Shown here piece by piece: positions 12,700 to 24,700 of a stretch of 64,000 nt of DNA. Each line of letters begins with the position of its first letter. The stretch's first letter is position 1. The position numbers and the translations under genes are program-made. This DNA is from Xylogone sp. PMI_703 (lineage: Eukaryota; Ascomycota; Leotiomycetes): NCBI GenBank assembly GCA_021399445.1, contig JAJTUQ010000005.1, forward strand, positions 2,418,001 through 2,482,000. The letters run 5' to 3'. A model generated the notes under the pieces. That model did not search any database. It saw only the letters and a list, made by a program, of their open reading frames with translations, and was not told where the DNA came from.

Positions 12700-15600
12700 C
12701 TGGGCAGCAAAGTCGGATAATAGTGGATATTGGAAAATATCTGCCACAGAAATAGGGATCCCTTCAGTTCGAGCCGTATTAACTAGAACAATTGCTCCAA
12801 CGGAATCTCCACCCAACTCGAAAAAGCTGCTATCTGCTTTGACAGATCCAGGAGCTAGCTTCAATGCAGACTCCCACATCTTTTGAAATCTTATTTCTTT
12901 TTGGGTTGATGGCGTCCTGCGGCCGTTCTTGGCAAGTCTATATTCCGCAGATTGTGACTCTGATAAAGACTCACACTGAACTCGGAGCTGGCGGCGATCA
13001 ACCTTTCCAGAAGCCGTTATTGGCATAGCTGAAAGAGGTATGAAGAGTGTTGGTATCATGTATGCAGGGAGCGCTTTTGTGAGAGCCGCCTGCAAAGATC
13101 TTGCTAAGGATCGTAGTGAATCAGTCAGTGGCAAAAGCCGTCCTGAATGAGCGGCAGTGATATCTCTATCTGAGCCCAGCGAAATGAAAGTAACCAGCGC
13201 CCCATTTGCAGGTTGCACCCCCTTTATTGAGACAAGCTCAACTGCTGATTGAGAACGCTCTGGAAGGTTTGCTTTAACATGATACTCAATCTCCCCAAGT
13301 TCTAGTCGCTGTCCATTTAGCTTAACCTGGGTATCGCGGCGACCAAGGTAGGTAATCGTCCCATCAGAATTATACCGGCCTAGGTCACCGGTCTTATACA
13401 TTCTTCTGTTTTTACCTTGCGCCCATAGCGGATCCTGAATGAATGATGCTGCTGTCTTCTCAGGGTCGTTGAGGTAGCCGCGGGCCACGATGGGACCCTC
13501 AATTATAATCTCACCAACGCACCCAATGGGTTGAAGAATATTATGATCGTATGGATCAACAATCCATGATACGCAACCGACAGCTCGACCAATGTTAGCT
13601 GGCTCAGATGACTTTTGTAATTCACCATTCCATGTACAATATATCGTGCATTCTGCTGGACCATAACAGCAGTGAAGACTGAGTGCCGAACCCCAAACTT
13701 CCACGTTTTCTTTCTTGGTAGCTTCACCGGCCAAGCACATACTCTTGACATTAGGAACGTCAGAAGGCCGGAGAAGGTTAGCTACAGTTGGCGTCAGATT
13801 CATGTGGTTAACATTCATTTTATTGATTGCTCCTGCCAGATCGTTGTATCGATCGTGCTCTGATGGAACGCATACGCAGCCACCCCTCACAAGAGTTGTA
13901 AACATCTCAGCGAGACTAACGTCGAAGGTATATGCTGAGAATTGTAGCACCCTCGAGCTTGGTCCAATACCTAGACATGAGCCATGTGCATTTGCAGACG
14001 TGACCACACCACGGTGTTCCAAAACAACACCCTTGGGCTCGCCGGTGCTTCCAGATGTGAATATCGCAAATGCTGGGTCAGAAGGCTTGGCTCTAGTATA
14101 GGAACTTTCATTTGAAGCCGGAAGTAGGTCTAAGGTAGACTGACACACTGGAATAACGTGCGGTGCTATTCCGATGAATTTTTCCATCAAAGATGGAGCT
14201 GCAAGTATCACTCTTGCATGAGCATTCTGTATTCTCACCTCATGAGCCGCTCTTGGATGTTTTGCATCTAGTGGAACTACCGCCGCACCAGCTTTAAGGA
14301 TGGCAAGCATGGAAATAATGGTCCAAGCCGATTTGTTGAAGCAGACGGGTATAAATTCCTCAGGTCCAGCGTTAAGCTTAATAAGGTGATCAGCCAGTTT
14401 AGAAGATGCCGTTTCTAACTGACCATAGGTGAAGTCATTGTCCCAGGAGCAGATTGCTGGCGAGTCAGGACTCAGTCTAGCTTGTTCTTGAATGGCATGG
14501 TGAATGCATCCTCTTATCATATCCGGGACAGTGCTGTTCCATTCTAGTATCTGTTTTTGGCTATGGTCACTCATGAAACTAAGTTGACTGATAGGTTGGA
14601 GATATTTGCTGATGACATTTTCAAGCGATTTGATAAAGGTGCTACCTATATTGGCAGCTTGGCCGTCGGATATGTAGTCGATCCAGTAGGCAAGGTCAAT
14701 AGCAGCAGAGGATTCAGCCGCCTCAACATTGATAGTTATGGTATATTCTGTAGGATCGTAAGTAGGACAGCATTGGGCAAAACTCACCTGTGCTTCTCTA
14801 ACAAGTTGTTCTGGCTGGATTTTTCTATATGAGAGAAGGGTGTTAAAAAGTCGTTTACTAGCTAATCCGAGCGCGTGCTGGACCTGCGCTAGGGATATGT
14901 GCTGATATGGCAAACTATCAACATAGTCTACTTGCAACTTGTGAAGAATTTCATTAAAAGTAATGTTTTGAGAAAGTTGTAAACGGCAGACTAGCATGTT
15001 GATGTAAGGGCCTACAGCATCCTCTATTGCCCCAAGAGCGGCATCTCTTCCAGAGGCAAGATAGCCAAAGCATACATCGTCGCTTCCAGTATAGCACCGC
15101 AGTGTTGCTGCCCAGGCTGCATGGAGGATATTGGAGAATGTAAGACCTCTAGCTTCACAAAACCGCTGTATTTCCAAAAGCTGCAGATTATCAAAATCAA
15201 CCCGAAATGAGTGCAGTTGGTTTGGAAGTGTTTGTCCATCGTTAAGGTCCGGAACCTCACAAGGGACAACTCCTTCAAGATATGATTTCCAATAATCGAT
15301 GCCATCGCTTTCTGGTTTACTCTGTACGTGGCTGATATAATCGCTATATAAAGGACCTGATCCTTCAGGTAGCCGATCCTCATATGCTAGCGCAAGATCC
15401 TTGAATATTACCGACATCGACTCACCATCAATGATGGTGTGACTTATCTCCACTTTGCAAAAGAGTTGGAAATCAGAAGTTTGGCAAATGGTAATGCGAT
15501 GAGGGGGGCTATTGATCTTAATATAATCCAGTGATGGCGGTTGATTAAGCGTCTGGAGTGCATCGCTTTCATCGACGCAGTTGAGGAAGACAACATTAGT

Positions 15601-15900
15601 TGGTACTGATTTGAAAACAACTTGAGCGTACATCCGATCATTATCTGCTATATTCTCAATGAAAAGAGTGCGGAGGGTCGGATGCCGTCGAACTACTTTG
15701 TTCCAAGGATCTTTAAGCCGCTGTGCATCTGGTGTACTTTGATTACCCAGTTTCAGCTGATATATGACATGATCTTGATACAACACTGAGTTTCGAGACT
15801 GACTAAGGAGAAGACCTTCTTGTATTGATGAGCATGGATAGATGCTCTCCAGTTGTGTCATATCGGTGACCCCAAACCTTGGCAAAATCTCACAGGTCAG
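12700..15900 (-). other. NRPS module 2: C, A2, T2
   Basis: The C domain starts at a YPCSSIQEG motif near 15850 and has SHTIIDG near 15430. The A2 domain (about 14480-13000) has TSGSTGEPKG, CYGPAE and YKTGDLGR. Its specificity residues, read by alignment to the GrsA positions, are DVANCACIYK. T2 (LGGDS) lies near 12810 and is followed by an acidic linker rich in Glu, Asp and Lys. This module has no stop codon or frameshift and is the best preserved of the five. Confidence 0.88.
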
Positions 15901-18900
15901 GTTTCGTAGTTCTTCATATGTCAAAGAAAGCAAAGAGAAGTCCGTGAGAGTTAGTTGGCGATTCATACGGATTAATCCTGTAGAAATAGTCCCAATCGCT
16001 CTATTACACTCTGCAACCCATCTTATGATTCGGTCCTGATGTTGAATGTCTCGGTTATAAGTGAACGAGAATCGCAGTTTGCCTTGGACGATGACAGCTG
16101 AGATCTCAAAGATGCCAAATCGCGGAGCATCAAATCCAACATCTGCCACGTCTCCAGCCCCGCGAGCCTCTCCTGCGAGATCATCAATGGGGGTAAGGAG
16201 GGAGTCTACACGTTCAAGTTGTTGATATTGGCCGAGATAATTGAACGTGAGCTCAAGACAATGGTGACCGAAGCGTTCGCGTCCAGAGCTAGTCAAGCAC
16301 CGACTAGCAAAGTATGGTCTGCCATTATCAGGAACTCTTCGCCTGAAATCCTTTACGTGTCGCACTATTTCTATTGGATCCGACGAAGCTGAAGCTGGCA
16401 CGAATACAGGATACATGGTAGTAAACCAACCAACAGTCCTCGACAAGTTAACACCCATATTGGATGGCTCGCGACCGTGACCTTCTGTGTACAGTGCAGG
16501 GATAGGACGATCTGTGAATGCTTGGCCGATCGAGTAGATGAGTGCTGAGAGCAGTATATCGATTGGCTCTGTGTTGAATGCACTATGGCATTCAGTCAAC
16601 ATACTCGCTGTCATATCAACATCTAGCTCAAACCCTTCGCAAGTGACGGCACCATACGTATTGGGCCGATTCTCCATGCCCCAGTATGATGTATCGCCTG
16701 CTGGCACTTCTAGAGATGGCAATGTCTTTTCTACATCAAACTTTGCCGCATGCTCAGCTTGAAAGCTACACCAGGTCTGGAATGGAAGAGGCTCTGTGGT
16801 TGAGGGGTGTGGTTGTGGATTCAGAAGAAGTTCTTCAACCTCTTCAAGTATGATGCGCCAAGAGACAGGGTTAATTACTAGGTGGTGACCCACCATGAAA
16901 AGCAGCTGACCACGACCATCCACGTCGAAGAGATCAGCAGCAAATAACGGACCTTCGAATGGATCTAAAGATTTCTGACTATCGGCGATGGCTGGAGTAG
17001 CTTGGCTCTTTTCAAGAATACGGTGAGTTCTGATACGACAAGAGGAAGTCATTTGCTCGGTCACACGTTGTCGATAATTTCCATCATCGGACTTGGTAAA
17101 CCGAGCCCTGAGCATAGAATGCCGCTTAACTATAGTATCAATCGCGCTGTGTAAATCTTGTCCCCGAATCTTTCTTGTAATATGGAGGAAGAAGCTCTGG
17201 TTGAAGTGTCCGGCACCTTGATTAGGCAGCTCGAAATATAATTGTTGGATAGGCGTGAGATCAAATGGTTGATCAATAATCTCCTCGTACTTGGGTGAAT
17301 GGTCTACGAGTTTTGTACGCCTCGCAAGTTCTGCAATTGACTTTGAGCGCAGTATGTCCTGCACCGTAAGACTGATATTCTGCTTCAAACAGTGACCCAT
17401 GACTTGCATGGCAGATATTGAGTCACCACCTAAACCTAGGAAGGATCGCCCAAAGTTGATCTGAACTTCCCTCAGATTAAGAACGCGGCTCCAGATTGCT
17501 CTCAATTGCAATTCTAATTCTGTAGTTGGCCGTTCAGCACTATCTAGGGGAGGATCGGTTTCATATGCAGTGACTTCAACGATTTGACGATAAACTTCTT
17601 CACTCATTTCCTCTAGCCAGCGAGCGACAAGCTTTCGGTCAAGCTTACCTGACGGAAGCAGAGGAAGTGTTTGAATAGTCAACCACGTGGAAGGGACCAT
17701 ATATGAAGGAAGCTGAGTCGACAGCCGCTCCTTAATTGTGACTGCCTCGTCTTTGCGCTGGATCACTTGGATTTCTCTTTCAGAATTGTTTGCGGAGCCC
17801 TTCAAGGATATAATTGCGACTAGTCGACCTTTGAACGAGCCGGTCTTTGGTAAGAGAACAAGGCCTTGTTTGATGCATTTGTTCAGATTTATATGGTGTT
17901 CAATCTCTCCAAGTTCTACGCGCTGGCCATGAACTTTGACTTGATTATCCTTACAACCTATAAAGCGTAGAGACCCATCCGGAAATTGTCGAACCAGATC
18001 TCCGGTCTTGTAGAATCGATGAGACATATCACCTAGATGAGCTTGATAGCCCATTCCGGGTTCGTTATGAAGGATTTCTCAGTTTTCTCGCTATCATCTA
18101 GGTATCCTCTGGCCAGCGTCGGTCCTTGAATGAGGAGCTCTCCCACACAGCCGACTGGTACGAGAGAGTTATGATCATCAGGATCGGTGATCCAGACGTG
18201 AATTCCAATGGGATAACCAATGTCCTGAGGGTGAGTTTCTAGGGTAATATTGGAATTCTCTGTTGCTGCCACAGAACACTCACTAGGACCGTAGCCATTG
18301 ATAAGTGTTACGTGAGGGGACCAAGTTGCAACATGACCTTTCGACATAGCTTCTCCAGCCAAAATAAGTGTCTTCAAACCCGGAATATCTAATGGGGAAA
18401 TAAAATCGACGAAAGATGGAGTAAGACATGCCCAATTGACCTTCATATCTCTGATCGCACTAGTGATGTTGTTAAATCGAGTGTGTTCATCTGGAATGCA
18501 AACGGTTCCACCGAACATCAATGTGGTGAGAATCTCCACCAAACTTGCATCAAATGTATGCGCAGCAAATTGCAATGCACGCGAGTTTGAATCAACGAGC
18601 AGTTTTCGTCCACGGACTAGAGCAGACGAGCAGAATGCTCCATGTTCAACTACAGTACCTTTAGGCTCACCAGTAGTTCCCGAGGTAAAAATGAGATATG
18701 CTTGGTTGTAACTAGTTGCTTTCACAGGAGATTTTGACCAGGGCGAGGGTAGAGGAAGGCTACTGATCATTTCTTTATCTATCGCCAATACAGTCCTTGC
18801 CACTGAAGCTAAACTCGAGGCACGGCTTGGAGATGTAAGAAGAACTGTAGCCCTGACCCTCTGGCTTAGAATCTCCAAACGCTGTAAAGGAGCTGACGCA

Positions 18901-19942
18901 TCCAAAGGAACGAATGCCGCACCGGCTTTCATCACAGCCAGCATTGCAACAATATTCCAGACGGATTTGTCGAAACATAATGCTACAAATATTTCCGGAC
19001 CAATACCATAGGTATCGGCAATGTAGTAGGCCAGTCGGGATGAGAGCCTCTCAAGTTCACTGTAAGAAATAACACCATCGTGTGAGCAGACAGCTTCTGC
19101 ATCTGGCTGAAAAACAGCTTGATCATGGATAACGTCATGGATACATCGCTGAACTTGTTCAAATGGGGTACTATTCCACCTTTGCACGTTCTCCTCGTCT
19201 CGTATGCTGAAATATCTCAAATTTTTCAATGTTGTCGAAGGATGAGCGACAATCTCAGAGGTTATTTTGTTGAAGGTGGCAGCGATATTCATTCCATGCT
19301 CCACTCTCATTACAGAACTCCACCATTGGAGGGAAACATTCAAATTCTGTGAAGAAAAATTCACGTATATCCAAACTGAGTACTAAAATGTTCGTTAGCA
19401 ACCATATCTATCACCGAAAGCATATGACTAAGAACACTGACTTCTGCAAAATCCACTATTTCAAGCTGTGGTATTAGTGTATCAGGACTTCCCTGATCAT
19501 AGAAAACCATAGCCGTATTGAATAGCTCCAGCTTATCAGGTTGGACCTGCGTAAACATGCCGCTGTCTTGTTCTGCATCCCGAATTTTGTCTCCCAGCTG
19601 TGTAAGTGAATCGTTCTGTCTAAATTCAAACTTTTGCAGAGTCAATTCTGCACCGGATGGCCTACAACCTGCACGACTGATATCCCAGTAGCCAAAGCAG
19701 ACGTTTTCCAGTCCTACATAGCGTCCAAGGACAAGGCCCCACGCGCTGCGTAGCACGACTGAAGCTTCTTTTGCACCAAGGGCAAGGATATTTCCAGCCG
19801 TCGTCACATCAATATTAGTTGACAAGTGCTCTTTCTTTCCAAAGACGTCTCCATCGAGAATTGGAAAGTGGCAAGGCTCAACAGTATCAATTTGAGCAGC
19901 TGTGGAGCTCTTGCTGGCCGTGTTGTCGATGAATTGAGTCAT
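15900..19942 (-). other. NRPS module 1: truncated C, A1, T1, E1
   Basis: The putative start ATG is at 19942. The first 193 codons match only the C-terminal half of a C domain and lack HHxxxDG. At 19361-19364 the frame changes. A 68-base GTGATA...CACAG intron would restore it but would also remove residues that align with other C domains, so this may be a frameshift instead. A1 (about 19130-17640) has TSGTTGEPKG and GYGPSE. My reading of its specificity residues is DAVCIAGVAK. Near 18040 the coding frame shifts by one between the FITNPEW segment and FYKTGDL, with no room for an intron. T1 (LGGDS) is near 17430. E1 has HHLVINPVSW near 16880, with Asn where epimerases carry the conserved Asp. 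Confidence 0.85.
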
Positions 19943-21729
19943 CCTGATTACTATTATGGGGCCGCAAGCTTTTGATGTTGTACTTGAGTAATAACTATAT
20001 TAGACAGTAATAATGTATAATTGTTATTGAAGCTCTATAGACTTCTCTCTGGGACAGTTAGCGCAGCTTCAAGTTGTTTTTGTCGTGGGATTGCTAGAGA
20101 TGTGAGACATGAGTACATCGCAATGATATGAAAGACAGGAGCTACGCAGTCCAGCAAAACCAATAGTGAGTCTCCCTGTTTGTTTGCTTTGGTATAACGG
20201 GAGGTCTATGGAAGACGGCCCCGGACAAGAATAGCTCATTCAAATTAGATGCATTCTTGCTCGAACTTGGATGATCCTTCTGAGCCATTGTAATTGTCAA
20301 TACATACGCCATCGATTTATTTTTCTCAAAACTGCAGTGCCCATGTCGAGGATTCCAGGATCTGCGCGTTTGCCATCGACCCACATCCTACTGCCACGAT
20401 ACATAGGGTGGATGGGCCAACAGGTGCTAGGCATACCGACCTGCCGATCCCATGGCATTGTTGAATTGCCATCCCGTCATTTGCGGCACTTATTTCGGTC
20501 GACTTGGCAGGGCAAGTAACGGCTCAAATGAGCATGGTGTGAGTGATTGACAATTGCCGATACCCGGGGACAATTATTGGGATATGCCCTGCTATCAGGG
20601 TCGAGAAGAGGGTGTCTTCGCGGTAATTGGACCAGGTAGAGTCAATCAGAACCCTGTTGAAGCTGCATATTTCTCCGTCTTGTGATGAACCGGAATGTAA
20701 CAATACGGTCCCGATACTACACGTCACCCGAGTTACTCTCTGCAAGCGCCGGCAAGAGGCCACTCCTCGTGGTTAAACCCGGAGCTGATGCAACCCCAGA
20801 TCGTTGCAACTAGTTTTCATGAGATCAGCTACCGGGGCGTGTCTGTCTCTACTACCTCTAAATATGTGCCTAATAGCTATTCCATACTGTTAGCTGAGCT
20901 ATTGTCCTGAGCGTTAGCTGCGACCGTGGGAGATCAACAAGAGAACGCGAAAGAGCAATCCCCAATAAGCATCTATGCATTTTAAACAGGATTTCTGAGG
21001 CTAATACGCCAGAGCACCACAGCCGTCAAAGGCTAAAGCCTTCCTTCCGCCACAATGCACATAATTGGCGATGTCCCTCTTGCGAGCTTGATCTGTCGAG
21101 CCAAGGAGAGCAGAAAGAAGCCGTCCAGCCAGCCCCGACCGACAAGTTCAGTCCACCCAACGCTCTCCACGGGTCGAGTTGCTCCGCACGGGTTATGCGC
21201 ATCAAACCCTAAACCTGAATCTGGAGAGTGGCCAGCTGTCTAGTCTCTGCACGGTTGAGGAATGTTAAGGTTAATGTTGGCTGGAGCAAACAGCTTTTCT
21301 CCTAGGCGTCAGCAAAATGTTCCGTGCTTGGCTCCAATTAATCCCGGCTTCAGCCTCCTGCGGTACTTCGGGCCACGGACCCTCCCAACATCCAGCTATA
21401 TTTAGCTCTCTCCCGTGACATCGTCGAGGTTACACTTCATTTGGGTAATTATCGACCCGTCGCAGCTCATTCAAATTGAATAATGATTTCATCATTATTG
21501 CCTTCCATTGCAATTTGCTTCCCGCGCAGGATCCACTGTCTAACGGTTCTTGTCTCCCTGGTAAGTCGCCTCTGCGTTTTGTGAGACAATCGCCATACGT
21601 GTGAAGGTATCACAGGCCCTTCCGACCTATGACATTGGTGGAATAGATTTATTAAGGCGCACGCATCTTCAGGGACAGCAATATTAAAGCAAGGTCTTCA
21701 AGTAATACCGCAGAATTCTCGCCCATGTC
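19943..21729. promoter_or_regulatory. Divergent intergenic region between NRPS and ABC transporter
   Basis: About 1.8 kb lies between the putative NRPS start and the transporter start on the opposite strand. It presumably holds both promoters. I see no convincing ORF, no long repeat and no binding site that I can name. The region is unusually long for a simple shared promoter. Confidence 0.4.
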
Positions 21730-24700
21730 ATGCTCGAGTGCTTTTCAATCATCTCATCTCCTGTTAGGTCTTTCTATTCTTGGCCAATACTCAGCTACTT
21801 TTTCAGAAATATACGTTCGGCCTTGGCCTATGTCGCTCTTAGCCTTTCACCGGTGGATCAATACTGTTTGCACACCTTCGGACCTCATGCCGGTGACTGT
21901 CGTGGCGGTCTTGATTTTACCCTTCTCTTCGAAGACACAATCCTCAGTCTTCTTCCCCTTCTCGTATTCATTGCTGCAGCTTCGATAAGGCTCATGTACC
22001 TTTCGAAAAGAAGCATCAAACTGATCCCTAACCATTTCATATCATTCAAGCTAGTTAGTAATAAGCCTAATGTCTATATCCAGTAGAAATCTTGCTGACT
22101 CTATTATCCCAAGGCCATTAATGTTGTCTATGCTGTGCTTCAATTAGCGCTTCTTGCTCTTTGGGGTGATCCCTCAACTAACCGAACCAAAGCGACAACA
22201 ACAGCAATTTCTCTTTCTCTCATTGCTGCTGCCATTTTTTGTGCACTGTCACACTCAGAGCACCGACGTTCTGTCAAACCTTCCACACTTTTGACAGGCT
22301 TTGTGCTTCTTACGCTCCTTTTTGACATCGCTCGTGCGAGAACTTTATGGCTTCGAGGTATAAGCCTAACACTGACCGGCGTCTTCACTGCGGCAACTGC
22401 AGTTAAATTTGTCGTTCTACTTGTAGAAACTGTTGAAAAACGAAGGCTTCTACGGCCCGGGTATTGTGATTATCCACCCGAGGCCACCAGCGGTATCATA
22501 AACCGAAGCCTTTTCTGGTGGCTCAATCCCCTCTTCCTGGCAGGTTTTTGTAAAACCTTAGAAATTAGAGACTTATTTACTTTGGATAAAAGACTTCTTT
22601 CGGAGAATTTGCATGAGTCGATACAAATCGCTTGGAGCGAAGGTCGGTTTCCATCATCATTCCCGTTATTCTACCGATCCGGTTCTCATACATTTGTCAG
22701 TAGTGAAGAAATCTCCAAATGCTCTATTCTTCACAGTGCTGAGATCACTGAAATGGCCACTACTTTCTGGAATTTTCCCACGGTTATGTTTGACTGGCTT
22801 CAATTTCTGCCAACCATTTTTATAAATGCTGCCATCGCTATCTCCCAGAAGCCTATCAGTAGAGAAACAACAAATGCGGGCTGTGGATTAATTGGAGCTT
22901 ATATCCTAGTATACCTAGGAATAGCTGTTAGTTACAGTGGCCTATAATCCAGTTTTAATTCTTAAATACTTACGATTTTGCAGGTATCAACTGGGCAATT
23001 CCAGCATCGCACTTATCGGGCTATCACCATGATGAGAGGCGGCTTGATCGCAATGCTTTATGGTAAAGTATCTGATCTCAGTGTGACCGCTCTAGATCCC
23101 TCTGCATCTGTCACTCTGATGAGTGCGGATATTGAGAGGATCACTACTGGCTGGCAAACATTCCATGAATTGTGGGCCAATCTCATTGAGATTGGGCTTG
23201 CAATTTTCCTGTTATATCGCCAGTTGGGAGTCGCCTGCGCTATTCCTGTTGGTGTGGCTCTTTGTAAGTTCTTCCTATATCTGTAAAAATTTATTTAACC
23301 ATTTATATCTTCTTAGTCTCCATGATGGGGTCGATCGTTGCATCGGGTCTTGTCATGGCTCGCCAAGCGTTGTGGCTTCAAGCCATTGAAAAAAGAATTA
23401 CCGCCACTGCCGCAATGCTTGGCTCCATGAAGGGTGTGAAAATGGCCGGTCTCACAGATATACTACTCAAAATTATCCAAGACCTCAGAGTAAACGAACT
23501 TTGAATTTCTAAGAAGTTCCGGAAGATTTTAGTCTGGAATATGGCTTTTAGTAACTATACTCTTTTCAAACTTCTCCTACCTATCCCAGCTAACTTCAAA
23601 AAGGTTTCAGTACCCCGGTCGCAGCTCCAATTCTGACATTTACTCTCATCATCATCCTAGCAAAAAGAAGAGGGGACGGGTCTACCCTTGACACTAGCAA
23701 GGTCTTCACTTCTCTATCTCTCTTTACCTTGTTATCTGAGCCACTGGGATCTTTTGTCATGGCATTAGCAAATTTTATGGGATCTGTTGGATCATTCCAA
23801 CGCATTCAAGCATTCCTGGACACAGGCAGTCACGTGGATGATAGGAAATTTGTATATCCTGCTGATTCCACCAGCGCGGAATATCTGCCCTTTCAGAAGA
23901 AAACAGCAAGTGGATCTATAACTGACAAGTCTCAAACAACCCTTCCATTAGACGTCCTGCCGGAGTACGCTACCTACCCTGCTATTGTGGTCCAAGACAG
24001 AAGTTTTAGCTGGGATAAAGAAAAGCCACCAATTTTAAACTCTATGAACCTAACCGTCCCCCGTCACAAGTTCACTATGATTGTTGGCCCCGTGGGCTGC
24101 GGTAAGAGTACGCTGCTAAAAATGTTCTTGGGTGAGACTGTTAGAACTGGAGGTACAGTACAAGCCTTATGTCCTGAAATTGCTTTCTGCAATCAAACAC
24201 CCTGGCATATGAATGGGACAATCCGACAGAGTATCATCGGGTTTTCAAAGATGGACGAGACTTGGTACAAATCTGTAATTTCTGCATGTTCTCTGAAAGA
24301 AGATTTCAAACAGCTCCCTCGAGGTGATAGTACCCTTATTGGAAGCAATGGTGTGGCATTGTCTGGAGGCCAGAGTCAACGAATTGTAAGTTTGAACTCA
24401 TTTAGTCTTGAATAGTTTGCTTACACCTTCAAGTCATTGGCAAGAGCAGTATATGCTAAAAAGGATATCATGCTCTTGGATGATGTATTTAGTGGTCTTG
24501 ACACTTGGACCGAAAACCGGATCTTCCATGATCTGCTTGGTCAAAGAGGATTGTTACGTAAACATCAAATGACAGTTGTTGTGGCCTCATCGTCATGTGA
24601 GTATCTCATATATCATAACTTATAAACATAATGAGTTAACGACATGCAGCCGCACGATTACCCTATGCAGACCATATTATTGTTTTAAATGATGAAGGAA

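Larger units (their letters stand above)
1..19942 (-). pseudogene. Multimodular non-ribosomal peptide synthetase, decayed, continues past the left edge
   Basis: This gene would encode a cytosolic assembly line that activates, epimerises and condenses amino acids. Five adenylation domains, five LGGDS carrier sites, three epimerases with HHxxx(D/N)xVSW and EGHGRE/ENHGRE motifs, and four complete plus one N-terminally truncated condensation domain can be read. The order is C*-A-T-E-C-A-T-C-A-T-E-C-A-T-C-A-T-E, then past base 1. From 18054 leftward everything lies in one frame once the 10685-10732 intron is removed. That frame is broken by in-frame TAG (2143-2145, 7456-7458, 11236-11238) and TGA (10450-10452). 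A1 lies in another frame, joined by a frameshift near 18040, and the N-terminus (19361-19942) is in a third. A truncated starter C domain is common in fungal NRPSs. A/C/T/E identities are certain; the product is unknown. Multiple stops make full-length protein unlikely. Confidence 0.93.

Noticed and set aside
1..19942. Naming the NRPS as a known fungisporin or malformin synthetase
   Set aside because: The first four modules share the epimerase spacing I recall for the fungisporin enzyme, but there are extra modules and I cannot compare sequences. No symbol was assigned.
21725..21988. Alternative transporter start in another frame at 21725
   Set aside because: The frame from 21730 carries the ABCC N-terminal signature and joins exon 2 in frame; the other does not.
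23485..23530. A 24-base intron removing the TGA in the ABC transporter
   Set aside because: It is far shorter than any other intron in the window (minimum 43 bases) and below the usual fungal limit.
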